Shown here: positions 46,925 to 55,617 of the stretch, one piece after another | Numbering within the stretch: position 1 is the stretch's first letter | Layout: each line of letters opens with the position of its first letter | Source of the DNA: Microlunatus endophyticus | GTDB lineage: Bacteria > Actinomycetota > Actinomycetes > Propionibacteriales > Propionibacteriaceae | Reading direction: 5' to 3' | Assembly: GCF_014646195.1 (NCBI RefSeq) | Contig: NZ_BMMZ01000005.1 | Coordinates: 186,001 to 250,000, forward strand | Length of the DNA: 64,000 bases | Notes under the pieces: generated by a model | The model's database searches: none | Told to the model about the DNA's origin: nothing | What the model saw: the letters and a program-made list of their open reading frames with translations, nothing else | Made by a program: the position numbers and the translations under genes

Positions 46925-47583
46925 TGGATCTTTCAAAGCATGTCGAGACCGTGCGCAACGGGATCGTCAGCGCGGCCTCTCTGGCCGACGAACACACCCA
47001 GGACGTCGCCCGGCGGCTGGGCAACGCGGTCGAGTCCCCGGCCCGACTGGCGCTGTTCGGTGCCATCACCGACGCCACCAGCGAGATCAGCGCCGAACTG
47101 GCTCCCGGGTCGATCGAGGTCCGGGTGGTCGACGGCAATCCGACCTTCACGGTGCACGCACCACGACCCGCCGGCGAGCCCACGGTGATCCTTCCGGATG
47201 TCGACGAGGCCGACAACGAGCCGACCGCCGAGATCGAAGAGGACGAGCCGATGATCCGGGTCAGCCTCCGGCTGCCGGCATCGGTCAAGCGGCGGGTCGA
47301 CGAGGCCGCCGACTCGGAGGGCATCTCCACCAACGCCTGGCTGGTCAAGGCCATCCAGAACGCTCTCAGCCCCGGACGTCCGACCGGCGCCGTCAACAGC
47401 GTCCTGGGCCCCAACGGCCCGTTCGGGCCGAACGGGATCTTCGGCCCCGGAGGTCTGTTCGGCGACGGAGGCGTCTTCGGTGAACCTGCGCCCCGCGCGC
47501 CCCGGCCACCACGTCCACCCCGCCCGCCGCGTCCTCCGCGGCCACCGCAGACCGGCAACCAAGTCCAAGGATGGGTCAAATGA
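46924..47583 (+). CDS. Ribbon-helix-helix (HicB/CopG-like) protein with Gly/Asn and Pro/Arg repeats
   Basis: A 219-residue protein. Residues 1-95 are an unclassified helical/beta region (LSKHVETVRNGIVSAASLAD). Around residues 108-145 is an RHH DNA-binding motif (MIRVSLRLPASVKRRVDEAA then DSEGISTNAWLVKAI). The C-terminus has GPNGPFGPNGIFGPGGLFG repeats and then a run of PRPP units before a short end. It likely represses its own operon via the four-copy repeat in front of it. It overlaps the next gene by ATGA. Annotation pipelines often call such proteins HicB-like antitoxins, but no HicA toxin is present. Confidence 0.85.
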   Translation: MDLSKHVETVRNGIVSAASLADEHTQDVARRLGNAVESPARLALFGAITDATSEISAELAPGSIEVRVVDGNPTFTVHAPRPAGEPTVILPDVDEADNEPTAEIEEDEPMIRVSLRLPASVKRRVDEAADSEGISTNAWLVKAIQNALSPGRPTGAVNSVLGPNGPFGPNGIFGPGGLFGDGGVFGEPAPRAPRPPRPPRPPRPPRPPQTGNQVQGWVK

Positions 47584-48344
47584 GCACGCGCAACTTCGTC
47601 TACACCGGCATCATCGGGATCATCGTCCGCAATCTCGGCAGCGGCGAGATCCGACTCCACGAATCCAGCGACGGCGGCGTCTCCGGTGCGGTGACCAGCC
47701 ACAATGAGGACTTCCTGGACCGCATCGGGCTCTCGGAGGACGGCGGTCGGCTGGTGATCAGCTTCCCGCGCAGCTTCAACGATGCCGACGCCGATCTGCA
47801 CCTCTCCGTTCCCGACGGCATCGACTTCGAGGCCACCACCGGCTCGGCCGAGGTGTCGGCCGAGGTCGGCCTCTCCGCAACCAAGATCACCACCGGATCC
47901 GGCGACGTGTCGCTGGACTCGGTCAACGACGTCCAGGTGACAACCGGTTCCGGCGATGTCAGCATCCAGACCATCAACGGGACCGCGGGCCAAGTGACCA
48001 GCGGCTCCGGCGACATCTCCATCGGCGGCGCGGCCAGCGCGTTGCAGGCGAAGTCCGCATCCGGGGACGTCAGCATCGGCGAACTCACCGGAGCGCTGCG
48101 GGTCAACACCGCCTCGGGCGACGTCAACGTCGGCCGTACGGTCGGATCGGTCGAAGGCCGTAGCGCCTCGGGCGATATCAACATCGCCGTCGGTGACGAC
48201 CTCCCGACCTGGCTCGAGCTCAGCTCGGTCAGCGGCGAGGTGCTGATCGGCCTGGACGCCACCGACCGCCCGGCCGAGGGCGACCCGTTCGTCAGCATCC
48301 GAGCCACCACCGCAAGCGGAGACATCTCCATCTCCCGCGCCTGA
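47580..48344 (+). CDS. DUF4097-family beta-strand repeat protein
   Basis: From ATG 47580 (AAGGA eight bases upstream) the protein has 254 residues. After a leader region it consists of repeated short strands with the recurring unit TTGSGDVS or SASGDVS (for example ITTGSGDVSLDSVNDVQV, TSGSGDISIGGAAS, TASGDVNVGRTVGS), which should stack as a beta-helix or toast-rack. No signal peptide or lipobox is visible, so it is probably cytoplasmic or associated with the DNA-binding partner. It is translationally coupled to the RHH gene. Confidence 0.9.
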   Translation: MSTRNFVYTGIIGIIVRNLGSGEIRLHESSDGGVSGAVTSHNEDFLDRIGLSEDGGRLVISFPRSFNDADADLHLSVPDGIDFEATTGSAEVSAEVGLSATKITTGSGDVSLDSVNDVQVTTGSGDVSIQTINGTAGQVTSGSGDISIGGAASALQAKSASGDVSIGELTGALRVNTASGDVNVGRTVGSVEGRSASGDINIAVGDDLPTWLELSSVSGEVLIGLDATDRPAEGDPFVSIRATTASGDISISRA

Positions 48345-48438
48345 CCACAGGCCTGCACCAACCCCTTCACCCACTCCATCCACGGCGTAACCGCCATGCG
48401 GCGGTCGACCGCGCCCTCAAACAGGCAGGAGAACGATC

Positions 48439-48672
48439 ATGATCAACAGCGATCGACTCACCGATTACACCCACGACTACGTCTTCCGTCAGCAGCTGAA
48501 CGACAGGCTGGCGGAAGCTGAGCAGCATCGAATGATCAAGGAATTCCGTGCCGCCCACCCAGAGCTGCGGCCGGCGGCCAGGATTGCGCGCGTTCTGCGC
48601 CGGGCCGCGGACCGGCTGGCCCCGGAACAGGCCCAGCCGATCAAGACCCGTCCGGTCGCCCGCCCACTTTGA
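48439..48672 (+). CDS. Small hypothetical protein, helical and basic
   Basis: ATG 48439 is preceded by AGGAGA at seven bases and encodes 77 residues: MINSDRLTDYTHDYVFRQQL, then acidic/basic helices (RLAEAEQHRMIKEFRAAHPE) and an arginine-rich end. I do not recognise a family. It follows the DUF4097 gene by 94 bases on the same strand and may be the third gene of that module. Confidence 0.65.
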   Translation: MINSDRLTDYTHDYVFRQQLNDRLAEAEQHRMIKEFRAAHPELRPAARIARVLRRAADRLAPEQAQPIKTRPVARPL

Positions 48673-48797
48673 TCATCCTCAGGAAGGGTCGGGCCAGCGG
48701 AACCCCTTATGGCACAGGTCGATCGCCTTGGGCGGGACCGCCGACCCAAACGCTCAACTTGCTTGCTATCCGTTGAAGCTTGCCCGCCGGTCGTCCG

Positions 48798-49550
48798 TCA
48801 CGCCGCTTCGCAGATGCAGAGTTGAAGTGGGGCGTCACCCGTGAACTGCCGGCCAGACCAGTCGCCGAAACGATCGATCAGCCGGAGGCCGGCATGGCCG
48901 ATCAGCATGAGCAGTTCTTGGGGGAAGATGCTCCGCAGTTCGAGCGGCGCGACGACGAAGTCGGCCTCAGCATCGGTCGAGAGAAACCATGTCCCACGCG
49001 TGACCTGCGCGGCTGCGTCATAGGTGTCCGCAGTATCGACGCTCACGTTGCCACGATCCGGATCTACGAACGACAGTGACTCGCGTGTGCGCCGCGCACC
49101 GTCGGCTTGCGCGAGCAGCTGTATGTTCGGGTTGAATACGTCGAAGATGAATCGCGCTCCGGGGGCCAGGTGTCGTCGAACCGACTGCAGGCAGCTCACC
49201 AGGTCCTCTGTCGAATGCAAGTGCAGTAGCGAGTTTGCTGTGCTGAAGACTAGGTTGAATGTGCGGTCCAGATCGAAGTCCCGCATGTCGCCGTGCACCC
49301 ATTCCGCGGTTACGGCGAGCTGGCTCGCCTTCCGTTCAGCCTCGGCCAGCATCTCTGTCGAGAGGTCGAGTCCGACGCATGGATGCCCGTCGGACGCGAT
49401 GGGGATCAGCTTGCTCCCGGTTCCGCATCCGAGTTCCAGTACGCGACCGCTTTGGCGGTGGGCTTCGGACCGGTAGAACGCGACCGCCGGACTGATGTTC
49501 GGGAACATCAGGTCGTACAGCCTGGCATGTGAGTAGAACTCGTCGCCCAT
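48798..49550 (-). CDS. Class I SAM-dependent methyltransferase
   Basis: From ATG 49550 the protein has 250 residues. Motif I is VLELGCGTGSKLIPIAS, followed by GLDLSTEMLAEAE, HGDMRDFDLDRTFNLVFSTA and LAPGARFIFDVFNPN. The substrate is unknown. Alternative starts at 49577 and 49619 add a low-complexity extension and are less likely. Its codon use is less GC-biased than that of the genes to the left, fitting the start of an accessory stretch. Confidence 0.88.
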   Translation of the reverse strand: MGDEFYSHARLYDLMFPNISPAVAFYRSEAHRQSGRVLELGCGTGSKLIPIASDGHPCVGLDLSTEMLAEAERKASQLAVTAEWVHGDMRDFDLDRTFNLVFSTANSLLHLHSTEDLVSCLQSVRRHLAPGARFIFDVFNPNIQLLAQADGARRTRESLSFVDPDRGNVSVDTADTYDAAAQVTRGTWFLSTDAEADFVVAPLELRSIFPQELLMLIGHAGLRLIDRFGDWSGRQFTGDAPLQLCICEAA

Positions 49551-49647
49551 CCTGTTGCTAGATCCCTTCGTGGCCATCGGTGGCGGTGATGCCGCTGACA
49601 AGTTTGGCAGGGCAACCAACAGGGATCATCCGCTTTGTGGACATAGA

Positions 49648-50025
49648 TCAGTGGTCTGTGGCGACGCTGCACGGTCGAGGATGGCGGTTGCGGGCCCGGC
49701 TCACCGTGTCATCCAGGTCGAGACTCGGCTCTACTGAGGTGATCGCTTTGCGTCTCTCGCGTGCGTACTCGATCTCGCGCCGCGTCGCTGATCCGACATA
49801 GCCGCCCTCGCTCACCACGCGGACCTCGTCTGCCAGGTCGATGCGTCTCAGATGCAGCTCTCTCAACGCTGCACGCCTGGTTGGCGTCAGGTCCTCGTCG
49901 ATCGGCTCCGGTCCGAGCACGATCACGCCCAGTGAGGTCAGTCGACGCCGCTCCAACCGGAACAGAGGCTCGAAACGCAGCGAGCCACACAAGCAGACCA
50001 CCCTGGGTCGTTCGACGGCGTCCAC
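49648..50025 (-). CDS. Small nucleoside 2-deoxyribosyltransferase-like protein
   Basis: GTG 50025 is preceded by GAGGAGATT and encodes 125 residues. The sequence RVVCLCGSLRFEPLFRLERR, ELHLRRIDLADEVRVVSEGG and YVGSATRREIEYARERRK matches the short proteins related to nucleoside 2-deoxyribosyltransferase (DUF4406-like). The longer frame to 50292 has no ribosome binding site and looks non-coding. Substrate unknown. Confidence 0.75.
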   Translation of the reverse strand: MDAVERPRVVCLCGSLRFEPLFRLERRRLTSLGVIVLGPEPIDEDLTPTRRAALRELHLRRIDLADEVRVVSEGGYVGSATRREIEYARERRKAITSVEPSLDLDDTVSRARNRHPRPCSVATDH

Positions 50026-50278
50026 TAAAGAATCTCCTCGCTGCGACAAGACAAGTCGGACGATAGCGATGCTCGCGTGACTTCCGCCAACCAGCGGACG
50101 ACCAGCCCAAGCGGTCGCTATCGGCGCCCGCAACCGGATCCCTTGTGTGCAGGATGCGAACTCGTGATCTTGGTCGTCCATCGGGGAACGATCCCCGGGC
50201 GCCCGGAGTCGGGTCCAGTGGGCTTGAAACAGTGCTTGGTCCGCAGAAGTGGGGCCGCGCGCGTGCAAGAGTGTCGTC

Positions 50279-51535
50279 GTGAGTCCGACCAAGTCATTTC
50301 TTCTTCAGCAGGTCCGGGTCTTCGATGGCGTTGAGGTCGTGGCCGCCGATTCGGTCCGGGTGAAGGACGGTGTCATCTCCGAGGTCGGTGCCGGTTTGAG
50401 CCCTGTGGGTGATGAGTTTGTGGTCGACGGTGCTGGGGCGACGGTGCTTCCTGGTTTGATCGATGGCCACACGCATACGCCACCCGATCCGGTGATCGCC
50501 GAGCAGCAGTTGGCTCAGGCCCTCGCATTCGGGCTGACGACGGTGATCTGTTTGCAGACGAATCCTGATACGGCTAGGGCGATGAAGCGCCGGGCCGCTG
50601 ATGGATCGGATATCGCGGATCTGCGTTCGGCCGGCCGTCTGGTGACTGTCGCCGGAGGGCATCCGACACACCTGAGTCCGGGTCCGTATCCGGTCCTCCA
50701 CGGCCCCGAGGATGTGCCCGGGTTCATTGCGGACCACATCGCCGCGGGCATGGACCAGGTGAAGATCGTGATCGAGGACGGTTCGCCGTTCAATCGGCCG
50801 ATGCCTTCTGTGCCTCCTGAGCTTTCGGCAGCGGCTACCGCCGAAGCGCACCGGCACGGGCTGCTGGTGGTGTGTCACGTCTCGAGCGAGGCCGGGGCCT
50901 TGCAGGCGCTGGACGCCGGTGTCGACGGACTGGCTCATCAGTACCAGGATGTGCCGCAAACGCCTGAGATCGCCCGACGGATCGCCGAGAGTGGAACCTT
51001 CGTCTGTATGACGTTGCAGGTGGTCCGGGACCAGGCTATGGCCGTCGACGCGGCCGCAGATCCGCGGGTGGCGCCGTTTGTCGAGCATTGGTTCCTGAAC
51101 AGCTTGGCAACCGGGTTGGTGAAGCATGAGCCGAGCCTGGCCCACACCCAGAACATTCGGGGCGCGGTGGCGGTGCTGCGTGATGCCGGCGTACGGATCA
51201 TTGCTGGCACCGATTCCCCACTGCCGGGCACAACTCATGGTGTGAGTCTGCATCTGGAGCTGCGGCATCTTGTCCGGGGCGGGTTGACGCCGGTCGCCGC
51301 GCTGACGGCGGCTACCTCCGCGGCGGCCGATGTCTACCGACTGCCCGATCGGGGCCGGATCGCGCCGGGGATGCATGCCGACCTCCTGCTGGTCGACGGC
51401 GACCCGACCACAGACATCAACGCCACCCTGGACATTCGACAGATCTGGCGCGGCGGCGAAGCCTTTGACCGGCAACGCCACCAAGCAGCAGTCGCCGAAC
51501 GAACGAAAGCGGCACAATCAGCCACCGACGCCTGA
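50279..51535 (+). CDS. Amidohydrolase-family metal-dependent hydrolase
   Basis: About 418 residues from GTG 50279 (GTG 50249 also in frame). The N-terminal beta-sandwich and metal site show VLPGLIDGHTHTPPDP; further metal ligands lie in VVCHVSSEAG and LAHQYQDV, and the catalytic aspartate in IAGTDSPLPGTTHG. The C-terminus GRIAPGMHADLLLVDGDPTT is typical of imidazolonepropionase/prolidase-like amidohydrolases. The substrate is unknown. Confidence 0.9.
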   Translation: MSPTKSFLLQQVRVFDGVEVVAADSVRVKDGVISEVGAGLSPVGDEFVVDGAGATVLPGLIDGHTHTPPDPVIAEQQLAQALAFGLTTVICLQTNPDTARAMKRRAADGSDIADLRSAGRLVTVAGGHPTHLSPGPYPVLHGPEDVPGFIADHIAAGMDQVKIVIEDGSPFNRPMPSVPPELSAAATAEAHRHGLLVVCHVSSEAGALQALDAGVDGLAHQYQDVPQTPEIARRIAESGTFVCMTLQVVRDQAMAVDAAADPRVAPFVEHWFLNSLATGLVKHEPSLAHTQNIRGAVAVLRDAGVRIIAGTDSPLPGTTHGVSLHLELRHLVRGGLTPVAALTAATSAAADVYRLPDRGRIAPGMHADLLLVDGDPTTDINATLDIRQIWRGGEAFDRQRHQAAVAERTKAAQSATDA

Positions 51536-52173
51536 GCGAATCGCCCAACAGGCCCAACCATCGGCCCGGTGAGGATCGATGACCGGACACCCCGATGTCG
51601 GGCACTCTCGGACCATGGTTTGACGTTGCCACGTGCGCACTCCTGGATGATCGGTCAAGTCCTGGTAGGTCGGTTAGCCCGCGTTCGGGAAGCTTGGAGG
51701 TCACCTGTCGCGCATCACCGTCACCGGCCGCGCCGGAAAGCAACCACCAGAGTGGCGTCGAGCTTGAGAGCTTCGACGACGAGCTCCAGGCCTCCTATCG
51801 TGCAGAATCCACGAAGGATGGTGGCGTCGCCGTCTATGTCGACGTCTATCGCGGCGTGGACGTCCTAAGCACAATCCCCGTCACGCAGCTGGGCCCGGAC
51901 TAGGCAACCGGCTTCGAAGAACACTGAACCACCCGGCGTCGGCCCGCCCTGGCCGAACTGCAAAGGGGCTCGATCAAAGGGCAGCGCGTGGTCTACACCA
52001 CCAACGACAGGCTCGTGAACAGTATTCAGATGCGGCGGCTCCACCCGTCGACTTAAGCTCCAACGCCGTCCCGCAAGCGGTTCGTCTACTGGCACGGCTT
52101 CCGACTGACGCTTGACCAAGACCTGTCCCGAATGCGGGTCCTCGACCGGTCGCTTCCAGTCGCGCCCGATCGA
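51536..52173. other. Gene-poor stretch with possible coding remnants
   Basis: No convincing full-length gene fills this 638-base stretch. The plus-strand frame 51595-51903 (102 residues) ends with a protein-like segment (VELESFDDELQASYRAESTK then DGGVAVYVDVYRGVDV) but starts with non-coding-looking residues. Further on, 51941-52057 reads ALAELQRGSIKGQRVVYTTN then DRLVNSIQMRRLHPST before a stop. These look like fragments of a lost gene or genes that I cannot identify. Confidence 0.4.
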
Positions 52174-52490
52174 TCAGCTGTTGAGTCGGCGTGCCCAGTA
52201 ATCGGGTCGGCGACGCTCATGGGCGTAGGCGATGATGACGACTTCGCCATTGTGGATGATGTACTTGATGTCGTAGCGGAATCCGGCGACGCTGCGTGTG
52301 CGCACAGGCGGGGTTCGCGACTGCCTCGGTGGAGTGCCCAGGTATGTGGTGACTCAACGATGGAAGCGATCGCGGCCTCCGCTGCGTCGATGAATCGGTC
52401 GCCCCAGCCTTCCCGCTCATCGTCGAGGAAGTTGGCGGCCTCGTAGAGTTCGTTTCGGGCTTCGTCGAGGTGTCGCCAGCGGTAGGTCAC
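52174..52490 (-). pseudogene. ParE/RelE-type toxin, frameshifted
   Basis: From GTG 52490 the frame reads VTYRWRHLDEARNELYEAAN, FLDDEREGWGDRF, IASIVESPHTWALHRGSREP and then loses sense. In another frame on the same strand the expected toxin end continues: RTRSVAGFRYDIKYIIHNGE then VVIIAYAHERRRPDYWARRL, stopping at 52174. A single indel around 52300-52320, near a CCCC run, explains the break. Together they give about 105 residues, the normal ParE length. The start overlaps the antitoxin stop (GTGA), a standard antitoxin-toxin operon. It is either an inactivated toxin or a sequencing error. Confidence 0.85.
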
Positions 52491-52738
52491 TTGCGGCGGG
52501 CGGCAAGGGCGGCTCGGACCTGGGCGAGGCTTTCGGGGCCGTCGACGAGAGCGGCGGTTCCGTTGACGACGGCGGCGACGCGACGGTCGATGACCTCGTC
52601 CCATGCTGCGTCGATCTCGCTCTGGCCGCCGTCGGTGTCCTGGTCCACGCTGAGTCGAAGCATTCGGGCGGCTTCGAGGCGTTCCTCGGGAGTGAGCCCG
52701 TAACCTGCCTCGATGTAGTCCGCGAGCCTCGTTGTCAT
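52487..52738 (-). CDS. Antitoxin of a ParE-type toxin-antitoxin module
   Basis: An 83-residue protein starting MTTRLADYIEAGYGLTPEER, followed by LEAARMLRLSVDQDTDGG, IDAAWDEVIDRRVAAVVNGT and ending AQVRAALAARRK. The core (xxWxxEIxxR-like) is the addiction-module component pattern of antitoxins paired with ParE. It overlaps the downstream toxin gene by four bases. Confidence 0.85.
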   Translation of the reverse strand: MTTRLADYIEAGYGLTPEERLEAARMLRLSVDQDTDGGQSEIDAAWDEVIDRRVAAVVNGTAALVDGPESLAQVRAALAARRK

Positions 52739-52866
52739 GGCGCCAGTGTAGGACCGCACGACGACAATCGACCGTGGCCGACACCTGCACGGCCATGACC
52801 TTGGAACTGCCCGGTCAGGGATCCGATTGCGACCTGCGCGCTCGCGCGAATCCGTAGGCTGCATGG

Positions 52867-53432
52867 GTGAAGTCTCTGGAGGTTCGGCGGCACTCGCTGA
52901 CCAAGCAGCGGACCGAGCGTGAGCGCGGTTCGTTGCTGTCGACCGAGGGGGTGCGTGCCGCCCGCGCGGTAGGTGAGGCGTTGCCTGATTGCGGCTACGT
53001 GTTGACCGGACCCGATCGGCGACACGTTGAGACCGCGATCGCGATGGGATACGCGGTCGATGAGCTGGTCGAGTGGCCGTCTGGATATGTCGAGGGCGTA
53101 GTTGATCATCATGACCAGTGGCGCTGGGACCAGCCGTTCGTTCGGTACCGGGCGTTGCTGCATGCCAGTCCAGCGCTTCGCGACGTTGCGGAGACGCACT
53201 TGGCACATTGGCGCCGAGCGCTTGATCAGATTCGCGAGGGCGAGGCTGCGTTGGTGATCTCGTCGGGTGGATCGATCGAGCCGGTCTTGGTTGCAGCGTT
53301 CGCGTCCGATGAGCTGGCAGGCTGGGGTTCTGCTCTTCATCAACTGGACGGGCCACGATGACATTTGATGGCCCGGCTTGCGTTGGCGTCGTCGTACGCC
53401 GCCGTTTAGTCTCAGCCAGCCGATGCAGATGA
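52867..53432 (+). pseudogene. Histidine phosphatase-family protein with frameshifted end and altered second active-site residue
   Basis: From GTG 52867 the frame begins MKSLEVRRHSLTKQRTERER with the phosphatase RRHS start (His9) and continues through LTGPDRRHVETAIAMGY and DQIREGEAALVISSGGSIEP to a stop at 53361. Relatives continue with a segment like RLTFDG-x-VGV; here that segment (GRATMTFDGPACVGVVVRRR) is present in another frame and ends at 53432, so one base is probably lost or gained near 53335-53355. Relatives have SHGGSIE, whereas this protein has SSGGSIE, so the second catalytic histidine is missing. Both points suggest a non-functional or divergent enzyme. Confidence 0.75.
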
Positions 53433-53486
53433 GGACTGCCCGATACAGAGTCCGCTTGCGTGGCGGGACGACTGCACGAGATCGAG

Positions 53487-53720
53487 TCAGTCGACCAACC
53501 GAATGTTGTTTGCGCGATAGCCGTATCCGTCCTGGCCACTCGGAAAGTGTTCGCATTCGAAGCGGACGACTTGCCCAGGCTGCAGCGATCGGTAGCCATC
53601 GACAACGAGCTCGGAGAAGTGGGCGAAGATTTCTGACTCGACCTCGTCGGAGACCAGCACGCCCCAGCCCTCCTCAGCGTTCCAGCTGATGACGCTGCCG
53701 ACGACAAACCTCACAACCAC
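53487..53720 (-). CDS. Divergent cold-shock domain protein
   Basis: A 77-residue protein with the OB-fold arrangement of CspA: VGSVISWNAEEGWGVLVSDE, IFAHFSELVVDGYRSLQPGQ and VVRFECEHFPSGQDGYGYRA. The RNP2-like IFAHF is kept, but RNP1 is GWGVL rather than GFGFI, so nucleic-acid binding may be altered. Start is GTG 53720 or the GTG two codons later. Confidence 0.75.
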   Translation of the reverse strand: MVVRFVVGSVISWNAEEGWGVLVSDEVESEIFAHFSELVVDGYRSLQPGQVVRFECEHFPSGQDGYGYRANNIRLVD

Positions 53721-53841
53721 TGATCATAGTTGGACAGAATCCTGTGATAAATCCGTTGCGACAAAGGGATACAGCAGATCCTTCGGAGGAGCGTAACTGG
53801 CGGTTCGACCGTCTGGCAACGATGTGTTGCCCAAGTGCGAC

Positions 53842-54960
53842 TCAGAGCAAACCGAGTTCGCCAGCGAACGCTCGTACTCGATCGGCCATCGCGTCCGGGA
53901 CCTCGGCGACCGCGAAGTGCCCACCCTCGCTCAACCGCTCGAACGTACGGATGTCGCGGTAGTAGGCCCGTGCCAGCGATTCCGGGTAGTCAGCCTCGTG
54001 CCGCTGGATATGGATCGAAGCAGGTACTTCGACCGGGGGCATGGGTTCGGGCTGGTCGGCGCCCTCGTAGTAGGGCCGGAACGACGTACCGATCGACTCA
54101 GAAACCCAGTAGAGCATTGCCTCGGTCAGGATGCGGTCGCGCGAGATCCGGCGCTCAACAGAAGCCGGGCCATCAGCAGCCGTGTCGCTCCACTCCACGA
54201 GCTTCTCGGCGATCCAGGCGAGCAAGCCGGCCGGGGAGTCGTTGAGCGCGGCGGCAAGCGTGTCCGGTCGCGTTGCCTGCAGATGCCCGTACCCGCCGTC
54301 GGACAGATGGTGCGACCAGAGGCGTTCGAAGAAGGCGACCTCGTCGGGGGCCGTGAGCCGTTCGCGCTCCTCCGACGATGGGAAGTGCGCGTGCGTGACC
54401 AGGATGCCCGCAACGGCATCCGAGTGGGTGGCGGCGATCAGGTCGTTCACGTTTGCCGAGACGTCCTCGCCGTAGGTGAGGTAGCGGTCGTAGCCGAGAG
54501 TTTCGGTCATCAGACTGTGCATCGTCTCCGCGAGCCGGGATTCGGTCATCGGGCCATCTGCGTACGGTGTCGAGAACGCGAAACCGGGCAGGCTGGCAAC
54601 CACGACATGGAAGTCGGGCAACAGGTCTACGAAGTCGAGTTGGAGTGCGAACGTGTGCGGCCATCCGTGCATCACGAGCAGCGCGGGCGCGTCGGCGCGG
54701 GCCGAACGCGCGTGCACGAAGTGCAGCTTCGTGTCACCCACGTCCGCGGTGAACTGAGGGTGCTGGTTCAGCCACGCCTCCCGCCCACGCCAGTCCCAGG
54801 TCTGCCAGGCTGCGACGAGCTCACGCAAGTATGCCGCGGTCATCCCGGATCTCGGCCGTCGCGGCGAGTCGTCGAGCAGGCGTGACCGTGCCAGCCGGTC
54901 GGTGAGGTCGGTAAGGACGTCATCACTTACGGCGATCGAGAACGGGCTTGGCGTGGCCAT
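53842..54960 (-). CDS. Epoxide hydrolase-family alpha/beta hydrolase
   Basis: From ATG 54960 the protein has 372 residues. An N-terminal epoxide-hydrolase domain (ISRSRLLDDSP-like LARSRLLDDSPRRP, GMTAAYLRELVAAWQTWDW) is followed by LVMHGWPHTFALQLDFVDLL, the nucleophile elbow YLTYGEDVSANVNDLIAATH with the putative Asp nucleophile, and EGGHFAVAEVPDAMADRV with the catalytic His. The subgroup with GEDV in place of GGDWG is frequent in actinobacteria. Substrate unknown. The frame to 54990 adds ten unlikely residues. Confidence 0.9.
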   Translation of the reverse strand: MATPSPFSIAVSDDVLTDLTDRLARSRLLDDSPRRPRSGMTAAYLRELVAAWQTWDWRGREAWLNQHPQFTADVGDTKLHFVHARSARADAPALLVMHGWPHTFALQLDFVDLLPDFHVVVASLPGFAFSTPYADGPMTESRLAETMHSLMTETLGYDRYLTYGEDVSANVNDLIAATHSDAVAGILVTHAHFPSSEERERLTAPDEVAFFERLWSHHLSDGGYGHLQATRPDTLAAALNDSPAGLLAWIAEKLVEWSDTAADGPASVERRISRDRILTEAMLYWVSESIGTSFRPYYEGADQPEPMPPVEVPASIHIQRHEADYPESLARAYYRDIRTFERLSEGGHFAVAEVPDAMADRVRAFAGELGLL

Positions 54961-55091
54961 GCGCTGCACGCTACGGCGAGCCTCCGACACCTATTCAGTG
55001 CTCGTTCGGGGCGGCATGGCTGCTTCCTTCTCGGTCAGCCTCATTCCGTTACGACATTGCGAGGGACAAGTCGGGATGGAAGTCTTGCCCG

Positions 55092-55616
55092 ATGGACTGG
55101 GAGGAGATCGATGGGGATTGGTGGCGCCTGCGGCCTGCGGTTTGGGCGGACGAACCCGCGATCGCCGAGCACGGACACGGGCCGGATCCGCGGTGGATCG
55201 GGATCGGCCCGTCGTCGCCGCCGGAGCGAGCGCACCATGTCGTACGGGAGTTTGTGAAGGGCGCCGGCGGTGACTTCGGTCTGGTCCATCTCGCTGTCCT
55301 GAAGGAATCAGATGCGATCGTCGGCATGATCGGCGCACAGGAGCACGGACCCGACAGCATCGAGATCGTCTACGGCGTCGCCCCGGCCTGGCGTGGTCGC
55401 GGACTCGCCACCGCCATGCTGGACGGCGTGACACGGGCGGCGAAGGACCAGGGCGAGTCGCGACGGTATGAGCTGGTCATCGCTGCGCAGAACGCGGCCT
55501 CGCTCCGGGTGGCCGAGAAGTGCGGATACCGATTCGTTGGCATCCGCCGCAGCTTCGTGGAGGGAACGGGACAGACGTACGACGACCTGGTCTACGTGCC
55601 TTCCTGGCAGCGATAG
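55092..55616 (+). CDS. GNAT-family N-acetyltransferase
   Basis: From ATG 55092 the protein has 174 residues: MDWEEIDGDWWRLRPAVWAD, IEIVYGVAPAWRGRGLATAM with the acetyl-CoA binding loop, LRVAEKCGYRFVGIRRSFVE and TYDDLVYVPSW. It resembles RimJ/RimL-type acetyltransferases. The longer frame to 54948 overlaps the divergent hydrolase gene and is rejected. It converges on a second GNAT gene with a one-base gap. Confidence 0.88.
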   Translation: MDWEEIDGDWWRLRPAVWADEPAIAEHGHGPDPRWIGIGPSSPPERAHHVVREFVKGAGGDFGLVHLAVLKESDAIVGMIGAQEHGPDSIEIVYGVAPAWRGRGLATAMLDGVTRAAKDQGESRRYELVIAAQNAASLRVAEKCGYRFVGIRRSFVEGTGQTYDDLVYVPSWQR

Positions 55617-55617
55617 A

